Assembly: GCA_963815965.1 (NCBI GenBank)
Contig: CAWFIT010000013.1
Span: 1-64,000 of the forward strand
Length of the DNA stretch: 64,000 bases
Direction: 5' to 3'
DNA from: DASVFB01 sp963815965
GTDB lineage: Bacteria > Actinomycetota > Thermoleophilia > Gaiellales > Gaiellaceae
A program made the translations under genes and the position numbers. The notes under the pieces were generated by a model. It worked only from the letters and a program-made list of their open reading frames with translations. It ran no database searches and was not told the origin of the DNA. Shown here piece by piece: positions 26,466 through 36,367 of the stretch (position 1 is its first letter; every line of letters starts with the position of its first letter).

Positions 26466-27203
26466 ATGACCGCAGCGCGCGCGAGCGAGCCGGCAGCCGT
26501 TGAACCTGCGCAGCTTGTCCTTATGGACGGGTTCACGCTGCGCAGCGACGGGGCCGTGCGGCATTTGTCCGCTTCGGCGCAGCGGCTTGTTGCCTTCGTG
26601 GCGTTGCAGGGGCGGTCCGTTCCGCGGCAGAGGGCGGCGTTCACGCTGTGGCCCGACGCGAGCGAGGCGCATGCCTACGGGAGCTTGCGCACAGCGCTGT
26701 TCCGGCTGCGCGCCGTCTGCCCCGGCGAGTCGGTGTTCGAGTGCGGGAGCGAGTTCGAGTTGAGCGCGAGCGTCGGGGTGGACGTCCAGAGGGCTTTCGA
26801 GCTGGCCGGCCGCCTGGAGAGCTCCGCCACCCAGAACGGCGACACGAAGGAGCTCGAGCTCCTGCTCGACGGTGGCGAGCTGCTCCCGGACTGGTACGAC
26901 GACTGGGTGCTGATCGAGCGCGAGCGCTTCCACGAGCTGCGCGTGCGCGCGCTCGAAGCTCTCAGTGAGCTGCACCTGGCTTGCCGCGAAGTGGCGTCGG
27001 CGATCCGTTGTTCGTCGGAGGCCGTGCGCGCAGACCCCTTGCGCGAGAGCAGCCGGCGCATGCTCATAAGCGCGCTCCTCGTGGAGGGTAATCGCGCCGA
27101 AGCGCTCGCTCACCACAGGCAATTCTGCCAGCTCCTTCAGCCGTTGGGGCTTGTGCCGTCACCTCGCTTCGACGAGATCGCGCACGATCTCGTCGCCCGC
27201 TGA
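26466..27203 (+). CDS. SARP/AfsR-type transcriptional regulator
   Basis: 245 residues. N-terminal winged-helix domain (about 17-95; LSASAQRLVAFVALQG, FTLWPDASEAHAYGSLRTAL) and C-terminal BTAD repeats (about 100-245; FHELRVRALEALSELHL, ADPLRESSRRMLISALLVEG, ALAHHRQFCQLL). ATG at 26466 follows GAAGGGGAG; an upstream ATG at 26439 is possible. Small SARPs are activators of adjacent operons, so it may control the secreted-protein genes downstream. Confidence 0.9.
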   Translation: MTAARASEPAAVEPAQLVLMDGFTLRSDGAVRHLSASAQRLVAFVALQGRSVPRQRAAFTLWPDASEAHAYGSLRTALFRLRAVCPGESVFECGSEFELSASVGVDVQRAFELAGRLESSATQNGDTKELELLLDGGELLPDWYDDWVLIERERFHELRVRALEALSELHLACREVASAIRCSSEAVRADPLRESSRRMLISALLVEGNRAEALAHHRQFCQLLQPLGLVPSPRFDEIAHDLVAR

Positions 27204-27238
27204 CGGTTCAGTAACGCCGTACGTCATAGCCTGTACAC

Positions 27239-27451
27239 ATGCCTGCGGCGCCGAAGACGATCTCGGCCGTCTTGCTCCTACGCATCTGGCTGGAGGACGG
27301 CGAGTTGGTACGCGCCCGGATCACGGAGAGCCTCGATCTCTCCGCCGGCCGCGACGAGGTCGTCCACGTTGTCGGGACCGCGGCGGACATCGAGAATCGC
27401 GTGCACAGCTGGCTCGAGCGGGTGAGCACGCCTGCGGTAACGACTCGGTAA
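27239..27451 (+). CDS. Small conserved-looking protein next to SARP
   Basis: 70 residues, soluble, no signal: LLLRIWLEDGELVRARITES then VVGTAADIENRVHSWLERV. The sequence alternates like a small alpha/beta domain. No known family recognised. It lies 35 bp after the SARP gene on the same strand and is probably expressed with it. Confidence 0.6.
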   Translation: MPAAPKTISAVLLLRIWLEDGELVRARITESLDLSAGRDEVVHVVGTAADIENRVHSWLERVSTPAVTTR

Positions 27452-27489
27452 CGAACCGTTGACGCCGCTCGCGAAATAGTCGCGAGCGG

Positions 27490-28860
27490 ATGGGTCGTGC
27501 TTCGCAGACGCTTGGAGCGCTCGCAGCCGTTGCAATGGTTCTTGCAGCCGCGGGAGCGACGCTCACGTTCACGGCTTCCGGAGCGTCGGCGGCGCGAGTT
27601 CACAAGCCGTCGCCCCAGGTTCAGGCCCGCGCGGCGACGCTGGCCGGGGAGCAGTTCCGAGGAAACGTCCAGACGATGCTGAACGGGCTCCGCGGTGTCG
27701 TCGTTCAGATGCGCGCAAACCCGGCGATCGCCAAAAGCCTCTCGTCGACGGGAACGAACCTGCTGCCGATGGTCGCGGCAGCCAAACAGCAGGTCGCCGG
27801 CTACGACTGGGCCGAGCTCGGTCAACTCCAGGCGAGCCTCAACCACGACCCGAACTGGCAGCAGGCTCCGAAGGTACTGGCGGCCGCCGTTGCGGCGTTC
27901 GACGCGTCGGGGGCGAGCCGGCCCGGGGGCGCCGCGAAGGGCGCGCCTGTGCCGCCGGGCGGCCCGTTGGCCGCGATCCACGGCGAAGGAACGTTCACCG
28001 ACGACTGCTTCAGCGCCGGAGACCCTTACGCCGAGGTCATCGCCGTCCTCGCCGCGAACGAGGTGCAGAGCGCCTTGAACGCAGCGGCCCTTGCGGCGCC
28101 CGGCGTCATCGCCTTGGTCCCGGGCATCGACGCGCCCACGGGTATCAGGCTCGGCATCATGGTGGCCTGGGGCATCGCGAACGGCATCTATCTCGCACTC
28201 GCTCAGACGCTCGCCGTGGCCGTCGACTGTGCGGAGACAGCCTTCAGCAACACCCAGGAGACGACCTGGCCTCACGACCCCGCGAACTCCGACACGATCG
28301 TCCCGGGGTCGACGCAGTTCAGCATCGACAGGCTGATCGCCAAAGCGGGCAACTCGCAGGCGAAGATCAACGCCGTCCTGACCACGGTCAATACCGTCGC
28401 CACGCAAACGGACACAGTTGACACGGCCGTAACGGCCCTGAACAACATCCTGAACGACATCACCATCCGGGTCGACCACGTTCAAATCGATCTTCAGACG
28501 CTGCAGACGAATGTCGCCGTTCTCCAGAACACCGAGGTGACGATCCTCAAGAAGGCCGACAGCCTGATCGCCAACCTTGGCACGCTCGAGACGCTCCAGT
28601 TGCGCATGGAGATCGAGCAGAATCTCGACAAGAACCAGGGCGAGTCGCCGATCGGCCTCTTCCAGCTCCCCGCCGCGTTCGGCGGCTACCTGGAGGTCGT
28701 GAAGTCGATCGTGACCGAGACGCTCGCCAAAGAGGCTGCCGTCGGAAATCCGAGCCCGAACGCGATGTCCGACCTGACTCAGGCAAACGCCGCCTTCACG
28801 GCCGGAACGTACAAGACGGCGTACGGGCTCTACAGGAAGGCATACACCGATGGGCGGTAG
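27490..28860 (+). CDS. Secreted protein of unknown function, paralogue A
   Basis: 456 residues with a signal peptide (about 1-35). The middle is Ala-rich with a hydrophobic helix (GVIALVPGIDAPTGIRLGIM), then long helical heptads (about 285-375; INAVLTTVNTVATQTDTVDT, LQTLQTNVAVLQNTEVTILKK). The C-terminus resembles one TPR helix pair (ANAAFTAGTYKTAYGLYRKAY). It shares organisation and several motifs with the next gene: QEEFR/GEQFRGN start, CFSAGDP/CSDSASLGDP, LFxLPAxxGGYLExV. No known family recognised; likely extracellular. Confidence 0.8.
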   Translation: MGRASQTLGALAAVAMVLAAAGATLTFTASGASAARVHKPSPQVQARAATLAGEQFRGNVQTMLNGLRGVVVQMRANPAIAKSLSSTGTNLLPMVAAAKQQVAGYDWAELGQLQASLNHDPNWQQAPKVLAAAVAAFDASGASRPGGAAKGAPVPPGGPLAAIHGEGTFTDDCFSAGDPYAEVIAVLAANEVQSALNAAALAAPGVIALVPGIDAPTGIRLGIMVAWGIANGIYLALAQTLAVAVDCAETAFSNTQETTWPHDPANSDTIVPGSTQFSIDRLIAKAGNSQAKINAVLTTVNTVATQTDTVDTAVTALNNILNDITIRVDHVQIDLQTLQTNVAVLQNTEVTILKKADSLIANLGTLETLQLRMEIEQNLDKNQGESPIGLFQLPAAFGGYLEVVKSIVTETLAKEAAVGNPSPNAMSDLTQANAAFTAGTYKTAYGLYRKAYTDGR

Positions 28861-30178
28861 TCGCTCGACGAAGTCGCGCCGGTCCGCCGCCATGTGCGCC
28901 GTGGCCGCGTGCATCGTCGCGTGCCTGGTCGCGTTGCCGCTCGCGTCATCGGCGTTCGCCGGCACGCCCAGCCCCTCCCAGGAGGAGTTCCGCGCAAGCT
29001 TGGGCACTTACCTGCAGAACCTTCAGGGCGCTCTCACGGCAGCCTCGCGGAACCCGCAGACGAAGGCAGTCGTCGCACCGCATCTCAAGGCCAACGTCAA
29101 GAGCATCGCCTTCGCCAAGAGCCATCTCTCCAATCTCAACAGCGTCCAACTGGACGCCATGCAGTCGATCCTCGGACTGAGTCCGGGGTGGGAGGAACAG
29201 CCGAACGTCCTCCGAGACAACCTCTCGCAGACCGGGCCGACGGCTCCGACCTCCACACCCGCGGGCTTCCTGTCGGACTGCTCGGACAGCGCCAGCCTCG
29301 GGGATCCGCGCGGCCTCTTCTATAGCACTTGGGCCGCGGCGCAGGCGGCCAGCGTGGCCAACGCGGTCGCGTCGAGCCTTCCCGACGGCGTCAACTTCGC
29401 TCCCGGCCTCATCGTCGCTGGGGTCGCCTTCGGAGTCGCGAACGGGCTTGCCATCGGGTTGCAGGACCGCTTGGACCGGAAGCTCGACTGCGAGACCGCC
29501 CTGTTCAACGCGGACCTGGTATCCACCTATCCCGTTCAGAGCTCGCTCGACCCGAACCCGGGTCAGTACGCACGCGCGTCGTCGCAGGCCAGCGTCGACC
29601 GGCTCACGACCGCCGCCGCGGGCATCGACACGACGCTGAACATCATCGCGACGGTCATCAACACCACTACCGCGAAGCTCACCGTCGTGATCAACAACCT
29701 CGGTCTGGCCCAGGGGAACACCAACCACATCCAGCTGACAAGCATGGACCTCCAGATTCGGGCCGCTGACCTCTTGAGCTCGATCGGAACACCGACCGAC
29801 CACGCGACCTATACCGGCAGTAATCCGAGCGGTACCGCGAACGGCCTCGCGAACACGATCGACGAGCGCCAGGACACGGCGCTCGCGAACACCGCCCACT
29901 TGCAGACATTGAGCGTGCGGCTCCAAATCGAGGAGTCGCTCACCGAGCCGCCGAGCCCGTCGATCGCGCTCTTCGCCCTCCCGGCCTCTCAGGGCGGCTA
30001 CCTCGAGACGGTGCGCGACATCGTGACCAGCACCGTCGTCAACGAGCTCGCCGCCGGACAGACGGTCAACGGCGACGCACAAGGTAAGCTCGCCGACGGT
30101 AACGACGCGCTGGCCGCCGGGAACTACGAGCTCGCCTTCAAGCTCTATGCCGAAGCCTACCGCCACGCGGTGGGTTAG
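28850..30178 (+). CDS. Secreted protein of unknown function, paralogue B
   Basis: 442 residues, overlapping paralogue A by 11 bases. Signal peptide about 1-37 (CAVAACIVACLVALPLASSAFA). Same layout as A: an N-terminal helical region, a Cys-containing segment, coiled-coil-like heptads (TTAAAGIDTTLNIIATVINT) and a TPR-like end (GNDALAAGNYELAFKLYAEAY). The pair may form a heteromer. Function unknown; the context is a TIG-domain surface protein and an LCP enzyme downstream. Confidence 0.8.
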   Translation: MGGSRSTKSRRSAAMCAVAACIVACLVALPLASSAFAGTPSPSQEEFRASLGTYLQNLQGALTAASRNPQTKAVVAPHLKANVKSIAFAKSHLSNLNSVQLDAMQSILGLSPGWEEQPNVLRDNLSQTGPTAPTSTPAGFLSDCSDSASLGDPRGLFYSTWAAAQAASVANAVASSLPDGVNFAPGLIVAGVAFGVANGLAIGLQDRLDRKLDCETALFNADLVSTYPVQSSLDPNPGQYARASSQASVDRLTTAAAGIDTTLNIIATVINTTTAKLTVVINNLGLAQGNTNHIQLTSMDLQIRAADLLSSIGTPTDHATYTGSNPSGTANGLANTIDERQDTALANTAHLQTLSVRLQIEESLTEPPSPSIALFALPASQGGYLETVRDIVTSTVVNELAAGQTVNGDAQGKLADGNDALAAGNYELAFKLYAEAYRHAVG

Positions 30179-30195
30179 AGCGCGGGCGCCAGCCG

Positions 30196-33100
30196 ATGTG
30201 GGCCGCGACCAAGGAATGGAGATCGCCGAGAGTACGCTCGGCGGCCTGCGTGCTTGCGATCCTGGTCGCCGCCGTTGCCCTGCAGGGCAGCTCCTCGAGC
30301 GCCGCCCCCTGTAGCGGGTTCGGCGTCACGGACATCTCTCCGGCCGTCGGCTTCGTGACCGGCGGCACTGCGGCGACGATCACGGGTTGCGGCTTCTCGG
30401 GAACCGGCACCCTCACGGTCGTGTTCGGCGGCGGCTCGCCGGTCACCGTCACACCGGCTTCGGATACGTCGCTGACGGCTACGTCGCCTTTGGCGGCAGC
30501 GCCCGGCGGCGTCACCGTCACGGTGCGCCTCCACCCGTCAACAGGAAGCGACTCGGTCGCGACGACTACGTTCACGTACGTTGCCAAGCCTGCGATCACG
30601 AAGATCGCGCCGGGGAGCGGCCCGGAGGCCGGCGGTACGTCGGTCCACGTCACAGGCAGCGCCCTGACGCAGACCGGAGCGACGACCGCCGTCAAGTTCG
30701 GCGCTACGGCGGCCGCGTCCGTCTCGAACGTGACCGGCGCGTCGCTCAAGGCCGTTTCGCCTGCGGGCACAGGCACGCAGAACGTGACCGTCACGGTCAC
30801 CTTGCCGGGCGGCGAGTCGGCGACGAGCAACGGTAAGCCGTTCGACTACGTCCCTGCGCCGACCGTGACGAGCGTCTCGCCGACATCGGGCCCGGTCACC
30901 GGTGGGACGGACGTCACCGTCACCGGCACGCATTTCCAGCCCGGCGCCCACGTCCTGTTCGGGCCGTCGGACGGGTCGAGTAACCTCGACGACGACTCGA
31001 CGGGCACGCCGGTCTCGGTCCTCAACTCGACGAGCATCCTCGTGACCGCGCCGCCCGGCATCGTCGGGGCGACCAACGTCGTCGTGGTCAACCCGGACGG
31101 CCAGAACGGTGCCCTCAAATCGGGGAGCGCCGGTCACTACAGCTATACGGGCACGGCGCCGTCGATCACATCGGTGTCGCCGGCCACCGGCTCCTCGCTC
31201 GGCGGGACCTCAGTAACGATCACCGGCGCCGGGTTCTTCGCAAACGCGAAGGTCGGCTTCGCCACGAGCGGGGGCACGAGCGTCGTGGTCTCGGCGGACG
31301 GGACGCAGATCACCGCGAAGACGCCGGCCCACGCGGCGGGAATCGTCGACGTGGTCGTGACGAATCCGGGCGGCGGCAAGGCAACGAAGACCGGCGCGTT
31401 CACGTTCTCCGCTGCGCTCGCCCCGGACATCACAACGCTCTCGGTCGCGTCGGGAACATCTCTCGGCGGCACGCAGCTGACCATCTCCGGAGATCACTTC
31501 AGCACCGGGACGACCGTCTCGTTCGGAGGAACCCCAGCCGCCAGCGCCGCGGCTCTCAACGCGACGACGATCGCGGCGAGAACCCCGGGACACGCTGCCG
31601 GCGCAGTGGATGTGACGGTGACCCTCCCGGACGGCCAGTCGGACACGCTGACTTCCGCCTTCACCTTCAACGCCGCAGCTGCGCCGATGATCACCTCCAT
31701 CACTCCGAGCACAGGGAAGAGCGGCACCGAGATCACCATCGTCGGCTCGGGCTTCGCGAGCACCGTCGGGACCATCACCGATCCGGCGAACGCCGTCTCT
31801 CCGGCGATCGTCTCCGTCGGGACCGCGGAGTGCGTGCCCGTAATTGTGGTGCCCGGCCAGACCAGCATCCCCGACTCCACCTGCTTGGAACCTGTTCCGC
31901 CAGACGCGATTGTGCGAAGCCCTATCTCGATCGTGGGCCTCGTTCCGAGCGCGCCTGGAGGAACCAAGACAGTCACCGTCAAGAACCCGGACGGCCAGAC
32001 GGCAACGAGCACGTTCACAAACACGGGCCCCGCCGGCGCCCCGACGCTAACTTCGATCTCACCGGCCACGGCGAACACCCTCGGCAACACGGTCGTGCAC
32101 TTGGCGGGCACGGACTTCGCGCGTGGCGCCCGAGTGACATTCGGTCGGGCCGGCAAAGGCGTCTCCGGCACCGTGACGAGCGTCTCCTCCGACGGCACGA
32201 CGATCGACGCGCGTGCCCCCGCCGGCGTCTACGGGACGGTCGATGTGACGGTCGTCAACCCTGACCCTGAGAACAACCCGAGCACGTTGTCGGCCACCCT
32301 GGAGGACGGCTTCGTCTTCACGGCCGCGGCCCGGCCCACCATCACCTCCATCACACCGTCCTCAGGTCCGGGCGGGACAGAGGTGACGATCAAGGGAACC
32401 GGCTTCGCGAACACCTGTGCGGCGTCGACGAACGCCGTCGCGCCCGCGGCAGTGACCATCGGCGGTGAGCAACTGCTCCAACTCGAGCCCACCGAACCGC
32501 CCCGGCAAACGGACTGCCCAACCCTGCCCCCGCCCGCCTCCCCCCGCCCGCCCGTGGTCGTCAACTCCACGACCATCACCGGGTTGATTCCGACCGCCCC
32601 CGCGGGCACGGTGCACGTGGCCGTCATGAACCCCGACGGGCAGGGAGCGATCCTCGTCGACGGCTACACGTACCCGCCGGACACCACCGCTCCCACGACG
32701 ACCGCGGCCGCAACCGTCGGCGGGGCGTCGTACACGTTCGGCGATTGGGCGAGAGGATCGGTCTCGATCACGCTGTCCGCGAAGGACGACACCTCGGGCG
32801 TGAAGAACATCTCGTTCTCCTCAACCGGTGCACAGACGAATCCCGTGACCGTCGTGCCGGGTGCGTCGAGATCGGTGACGGTCACGGCCCAAGGGAAGAC
32901 GACGATCTCGTACTTCGCCTCCGACAACGCTAACAACGTGGAGTCAGCGAACACGCGCCAGGTGTGGATCGACTCGATCGCGCCGTCGGTCACCACCACG
33001 GCGACGATACCGTCGGGCGGGGGGACGATTCCGTACATCCCCGGCACCAACACGGGCCAGGACGTCACCGTCACGTTCGATTGCACGGACGGCAACTCCG

Positions 33101-34110
33101 GCGTCTCGACGCTGACATACACCAGCGGGTCGACCACGACTTCGAGTGGGACCAATCCGTTGAGCGTCACGGTCACGAGCTCCGGCAACAATCAGTCGGT
33201 GACGGGGACGTGCACGGACGCGGCCGGGAACAAGACCACCTCCACCTTCGACCGGATCAACATCACCAAGACGTCGCCCACGATCCACGTCGCCGCCACT
33301 ATCGCCGGCGGAGCGCCGTACACCGCGGGAGTTTGGGTCCGCCGGACCGTGACCGTCACGTTCACCTGCACTCCGATCTCGGCCGACAACCAGATCGTCT
33401 CGGTCACCGCACCCGTGCAAGTCCAGGGGCCGACCGAGAATCGGACCGTCAGCGGGACGTGTACCGATTACGCGGGCAACAGCAGCAGCGTCACCTTCGG
33501 CACTCCCACGGCTGGGATCGACATCGACCGCACGCTGCCGGTCGCCACCGCCACGGCGACGACGACGAACAACAGCGGGGCGACCCTGCCCTACACGGCA
33601 GGAAGCTGGACCAACCACGACGTCGTCGTGACGTTCCACTGCACGGACGACGGCGCGAACCAGTCGGGCGTCGCGAGTTTCGATCCTCCGGTGACAGTGA
33701 GCGCCGCCGGGACGACCAACGGCGTCATCGGCAACTGCACGGACGTTGCGGGCAACCACGCGAACCCGCCTGCCTTCTTCGGCCCAATCAAGATCGACAA
33801 GAGCGCGCCCGCCTGCACCGTCGCCGTCATCCCGACCACGCTGACGGGGAACAACAAGCTCGTCACCGTCTGGGCCACGGTCTTCGTCACCGACGGCAGT
33901 TCGGGAGCGAACGGATCTGTGCTCAAGTCGATCACGAGCAACAATCCGGCGACCGCGGGAAGCGACATCGTTGGATTCACCGTCGGCACCGCGAGTTACA
34001 AGGGACAGCTTCGTGCTGCCAAGGGGCGCCTGTACACCTTTACGTACCAGGCGTTCGACGTGGCCCAAAACGCGAGCCCACCTTGTTCCTTCGTGGTGCG
34101 CGTGCGCTGA
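30196..34110 (+). CDS. Large secreted TIG/Ig-like repeat surface protein
   Basis: 1304 residues with a signal peptide (about 16-37). Eight IPT/TIG domains occupy about residues 40-830, each opening with P(x)(I/V)TSxxPxxG and GGTxVTITGxxF. About four Ig-like (Big_3-type) domains follow (830-1230), each with AxATxxxxxxPYTAGxW and VTFxCTD motifs, then a final Cys-bearing domain to residue 1304. No LPXTG, choline-binding or SLH anchor is seen at the C-terminus (FVVRVR). Likely an extended extracellular adhesin or matrix protein. 17 bases after paralogue B, so same transcript. Confidence 0.88.
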   Translation: MWAATKEWRSPRVRSAACVLAILVAAVALQGSSSSAAPCSGFGVTDISPAVGFVTGGTAATITGCGFSGTGTLTVVFGGGSPVTVTPASDTSLTATSPLAAAPGGVTVTVRLHPSTGSDSVATTTFTYVAKPAITKIAPGSGPEAGGTSVHVTGSALTQTGATTAVKFGATAAASVSNVTGASLKAVSPAGTGTQNVTVTVTLPGGESATSNGKPFDYVPAPTVTSVSPTSGPVTGGTDVTVTGTHFQPGAHVLFGPSDGSSNLDDDSTGTPVSVLNSTSILVTAPPGIVGATNVVVVNPDGQNGALKSGSAGHYSYTGTAPSITSVSPATGSSLGGTSVTITGAGFFANAKVGFATSGGTSVVVSADGTQITAKTPAHAAGIVDVVVTNPGGGKATKTGAFTFSAALAPDITTLSVASGTSLGGTQLTISGDHFSTGTTVSFGGTPAASAAALNATTIAARTPGHAAGAVDVTVTLPDGQSDTLTSAFTFNAAAAPMITSITPSTGKSGTEITIVGSGFASTVGTITDPANAVSPAIVSVGTAECVPVIVVPGQTSIPDSTCLEPVPPDAIVRSPISIVGLVPSAPGGTKTVTVKNPDGQTATSTFTNTGPAGAPTLTSISPATANTLGNTVVHLAGTDFARGARVTFGRAGKGVSGTVTSVSSDGTTIDARAPAGVYGTVDVTVVNPDPENNPSTLSATLEDGFVFTAAARPTITSITPSSGPGGTEVTIKGTGFANTCAASTNAVAPAAVTIGGEQLLQLEPTEPPRQTDCPTLPPPASPRPPVVVNSTTITGLIPTAPAGTVHVAVMNPDGQGAILVDGYTYPPDTTAPTTTAAATVGGASYTFGDWARGSVSITLSAKDDTSGVKNISFSSTGAQTNPVTVVPGASRSVTVTAQGKTTISYFASDNANNVESANTRQVWIDSIAPSVTTTATIPSGGGTIPYIPGTNTGQDVTVTFDCTDGNSGVSTLTYTSGSTTTSSGTNPLSVTVTSSGNNQSVTGTCTDAAGNKTTSTFDRINITKTSPTIHVAATIAGGAPYTAGVWVRRTVTVTFTCTPISADNQIVSVTAPVQVQGPTENRTVSGTCTDYAGNSSSVTFGTPTAGIDIDRTLPVATATATTTNNSGATLPYTAGSWTNHDVVVTFHCTDDGANQSGVASFDPPVTVSAAGTTNGVIGNCTDVAGNHANPPAFFGPIKIDKSAPACTVAVIPTTLTGNNKLVTVWATVFVTDGSSGANGSVLKSITSNNPATAGSDIVGFTVGTASYKGQLRAAKGRLYTFTYQAFDVAQNASPPCSFVVRVR

Positions 34111-34146
34111 AATAACGCCGTAACGCTCGTCTCCTAGACTGGATCG

Positions 34147-35487
34147 GTGGCGGCCGCGACGCTCTCGATGCTCGTACCGGGGCTCGGCCAGCTCGTCGTG
34201 GGGGCGTACCGCCGCGCAATCGTTCTGCTTTCGCTCACGGCGGCGATCTTGCTGGCGTCGGGGGCCGTTGCGCTGGTGCATCCGACGCTCGGGCTTCGCC
34301 TGCTGCTCGCGATCCTCGTCCTGGACGTCGCGCTGCTCGGACTTCGCTTGTTCGCTGTCGTCGACGCCGGCCGATCAGCCGCTCCGGTGTTCGTCGCCGC
34401 ACTCGTCGTTCTGACGGTGGCGCCGCACGCGGCCGCCGGCTACCTCGCCGTTCGCAGCTACGCCGTCCTCGACCGTGTCTTCGCGAACGCGGAGCCGCGT
34501 GACGTACTGCCCTCGCAGGGCATCTTCCTCAGCGATCAACCGGCGCTCGAGCCCGAACCGCGGCTGCCGCGCGGGCGGCCGCTCGCCGCCTCGCCGCAGG
34601 TACTGGAGACTGCCGCCGCCGAGCGTCCCTGGACGACGATCCTGCTCATGGGCACCGACGAAGGCCCCGGCAACTGGGGTGCCCGCACCGACACGATCAT
34701 CCTCGTCGCGCTCGAGCACGGGACAGGACGCGCCGCCGCGTTCGGGATCCCGCGGAACCTCGTCAACGTTCGCGTGGGCGGTCGCCTGCCGATCTTCCAC
34801 GACCCGATCAACGGGCTGTATTCGTACGCCCGCGCGCAGCCTGATCTCTTTCCGCACGCGCGCGACCCCGGGGCGACCGCGCTCAAGTTCGCCGTCTCGC
34901 GGCTGCTCGGCGTGCGCGTCGACTACTACGCGCTCGCGAACTTGCGCGGCTTCGAGGGCCTCGTCGATGCGCTCGGCGGCGTCACGATCGACGTGAAGGA
35001 ACGGCTCAACGACTCGGTGACGCGTGCGGCGTGGGGGGAACCGAAGCCGAGGATCGACGTCTATCCGGGCCGCAGGTACCACTTCAACGGCTGGGAGGCG
35101 CTCGCGTACGTGCGGTCGCGCAAGGCATCGGACGACTACACACGCATGGCGCGGCAACGCTGCTTCCTGAGCGCGCTGGCGGACCAACTCGACCCGCTGA
35201 GCGTGTTGCGGAACTTCGAGTCGCTCGCGCGAACGGTCGAGCGCAACGTGCGCACCGACATCCCCCTCGACCGCTTCCCGGGCCTCGTCAAGCTCGCCAC
35301 TCGCATCGACCCGCGCTCGACGCTGACCGTGACGTTCGGACGGGAGTTCATCCTCCGTCGTCGCAAGACGGACAACTTCCCGACCCCGCAGGTCGGCCGT
35401 ATCCACGCGACCGTGCGCGCGGCGGTTCTTCACCCACGCGAGGCGGCCGCCGAAGGACGCGTCTCCCTGGCGCGCGCCGCCTGCTAA
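34147..35487 (+). CDS. LytR-CpsA-Psr (LCP) family protein
   Basis: 446 residues. Several N-terminal hydrophobic segments (about 5-110), then an LCP domain (about 150-370): TTILLMGTDEGP, ARTDTIILVALEHG, GIPRNLVNVRVGG, LRGFEGLVDALGGVTIDV, YVRSRKASDDYTRMARQR. These Asp/Arg motifs bind polyprenyl-pyrophosphate-linked glycans and transfer them to the wall. GTG start at 34147. Adjacent to the giant surface protein gene, so it may attach a glycan to the wall or to that protein; the latter is inference. Confidence 0.9.
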   Translation: MAAATLSMLVPGLGQLVVGAYRRAIVLLSLTAAILLASGAVALVHPTLGLRLLLAILVLDVALLGLRLFAVVDAGRSAAPVFVAALVVLTVAPHAAAGYLAVRSYAVLDRVFANAEPRDVLPSQGIFLSDQPALEPEPRLPRGRPLAASPQVLETAAAERPWTTILLMGTDEGPGNWGARTDTIILVALEHGTGRAAAFGIPRNLVNVRVGGRLPIFHDPINGLYSYARAQPDLFPHARDPGATALKFAVSRLLGVRVDYYALANLRGFEGLVDALGGVTIDVKERLNDSVTRAAWGEPKPRIDVYPGRRYHFNGWEALAYVRSRKASDDYTRMARQRCFLSALADQLDPLSVLRNFESLARTVERNVRTDIPLDRFPGLVKLATRIDPRSTLTVTFGREFILRRRKTDNFPTPQVGRIHATVRAAVLHPREAAAEGRVSLARAAC

Positions 35488-35528
35488 GACCAGGGGAGCG
35501 CAACGCTTACTCGGAAGGAGACTTCAAA

Positions 35529-35897
35529 ATGGCGGTGGAATCAGGAGAGCGCTCGGAGATGGTGAACGAGTTGCTCAAGCGAGTCGGACAGACGGTCGGC
35601 GACAAGGCGCACGTGTCGAGCGTCTTCGGAGAGCCCGTCGAGCGTGACGGCCTTACCGTGATTCCGGTTGCGAAGGCGCGGTTCGGATTTGGCGGTGGCG
35701 GCGGCTCAGGCTCGAGTGAGGGCGAAGAAGGCTCGGGAGGAGGTGGAGGCGGCGGTGCGTCCGTTACCCCGATCGGCTACATCGAGGTGCGAGACGGCAG
35801 CGCGGAGTTCAAGCGAATCTCAACCTCGACGGACCTGCTCGCACTCGTCGCCGCAGCATCACTCGCGGCACTCGCCGTCAAACGGCTGCTCGACTGA
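35529..35897 (+). CDS. GerW/YtfJ-family protein
   Basis: 122 residues: ELLKRVGQTVGDKAHVSSVFGEPVERDGLTVIPVAKARFGFGGG is the family pattern (positions 12-61), followed by a Gly/Ser-rich low-complexity run (60-85) and IEVRDGSAEFKRI. A C-terminal hydrophobic helix (about 100-118) may anchor it. GGAAGGAG lies 8 bases before the ATG. In Bacillus the family is linked to spores; it is also widespread in non-sporing actinobacteria, where its role is unknown. Confidence 0.88.
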   Translation: MAVESGERSEMVNELLKRVGQTVGDKAHVSSVFGEPVERDGLTVIPVAKARFGFGGGGGSGSSEGEEGSGGGGGGGASVTPIGYIEVRDGSAEFKRISTSTDLLALVAAASLAALAVKRLLD

Positions 35898-35967
35898 GCC
35901 AAGCGATCTCCGGTTAAGCGACCGACCCCTCGTTGCGGCCCGGTTGCCTGTGGCAGGATCCACGGCC

Positions 35968-36360
35968 GTGGATACCAGTCGGCTTGCGGCGTTTCTTGAC
36001 TTTGCCGAGCTTCCTGCGGCGGAGCTCGACGAGCTCGCGGCCGCCGTAACCGAGGTCGACGTGCGAGCGGCTGACACCATCCTCGCGCTCGACGACTACG
36101 GAACCGGCGTCTACTTCATCGAAGAGGGAGCGGCCCAGGTCTTGGACGACCACGGCGAGGAAGTCGACACTCTCGGCCCCAGCGACACGTTCGGCGAGAT
36201 TGCGCTCCTGCTCACGGGGCAGCGGACGGCCACCGTCGTCGCACGGACGCCGATGCGGCTCCTTTCGCTCTCCGGTCAGGACTTCGAGCGCATCCGATCG
36301 CGTGTGCCCACGCTCGAAGATTCGCTGCGCCGCCTCGGCGTCGAGCGCGCGCGCCGGTAG
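35968..36360 (+). CDS. Cyclic-nucleotide-binding domain protein
   Basis: 130 residues, a single cNMP/Crp-like beta-roll: VYFIEEGAAQVLDDHGEEVDT, LGPSDTFGEIALLLTGQRTATVVA. The phosphate-binding cassette FGEIALL...RTATV is intact. No DNA-binding domain follows. GTG start assigned at the first codon before the conserved region. A paralogue lies at 46030-46407; either could respond to cAMP from the receiver-cyclase at 18806. Confidence 0.85.
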   Translation: MDTSRLAAFLDFAELPAAELDELAAAVTEVDVRAADTILALDDYGTGVYFIEEGAAQVLDDHGEEVDTLGPSDTFGEIALLLTGQRTATVVARTPMRLLSLSGQDFERIRSRVPTLEDSLRRLGVERARR

Positions 36361-36367
36361 ACGCGAC

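Noticed and set aside
27208..29007. 599-codon minus-strand open frame opposite the secreted paralogues
   Set aside because: GC-rich shadow with no recognisable domain, while the plus strand has signal peptides and paralogy.
32944..34281. Minus-strand open frame opposite the TIG protein 3' end
   Set aside because: Arg/Asp/Gly-rich shadow; the plus strand carries repeated Ig-like domains.
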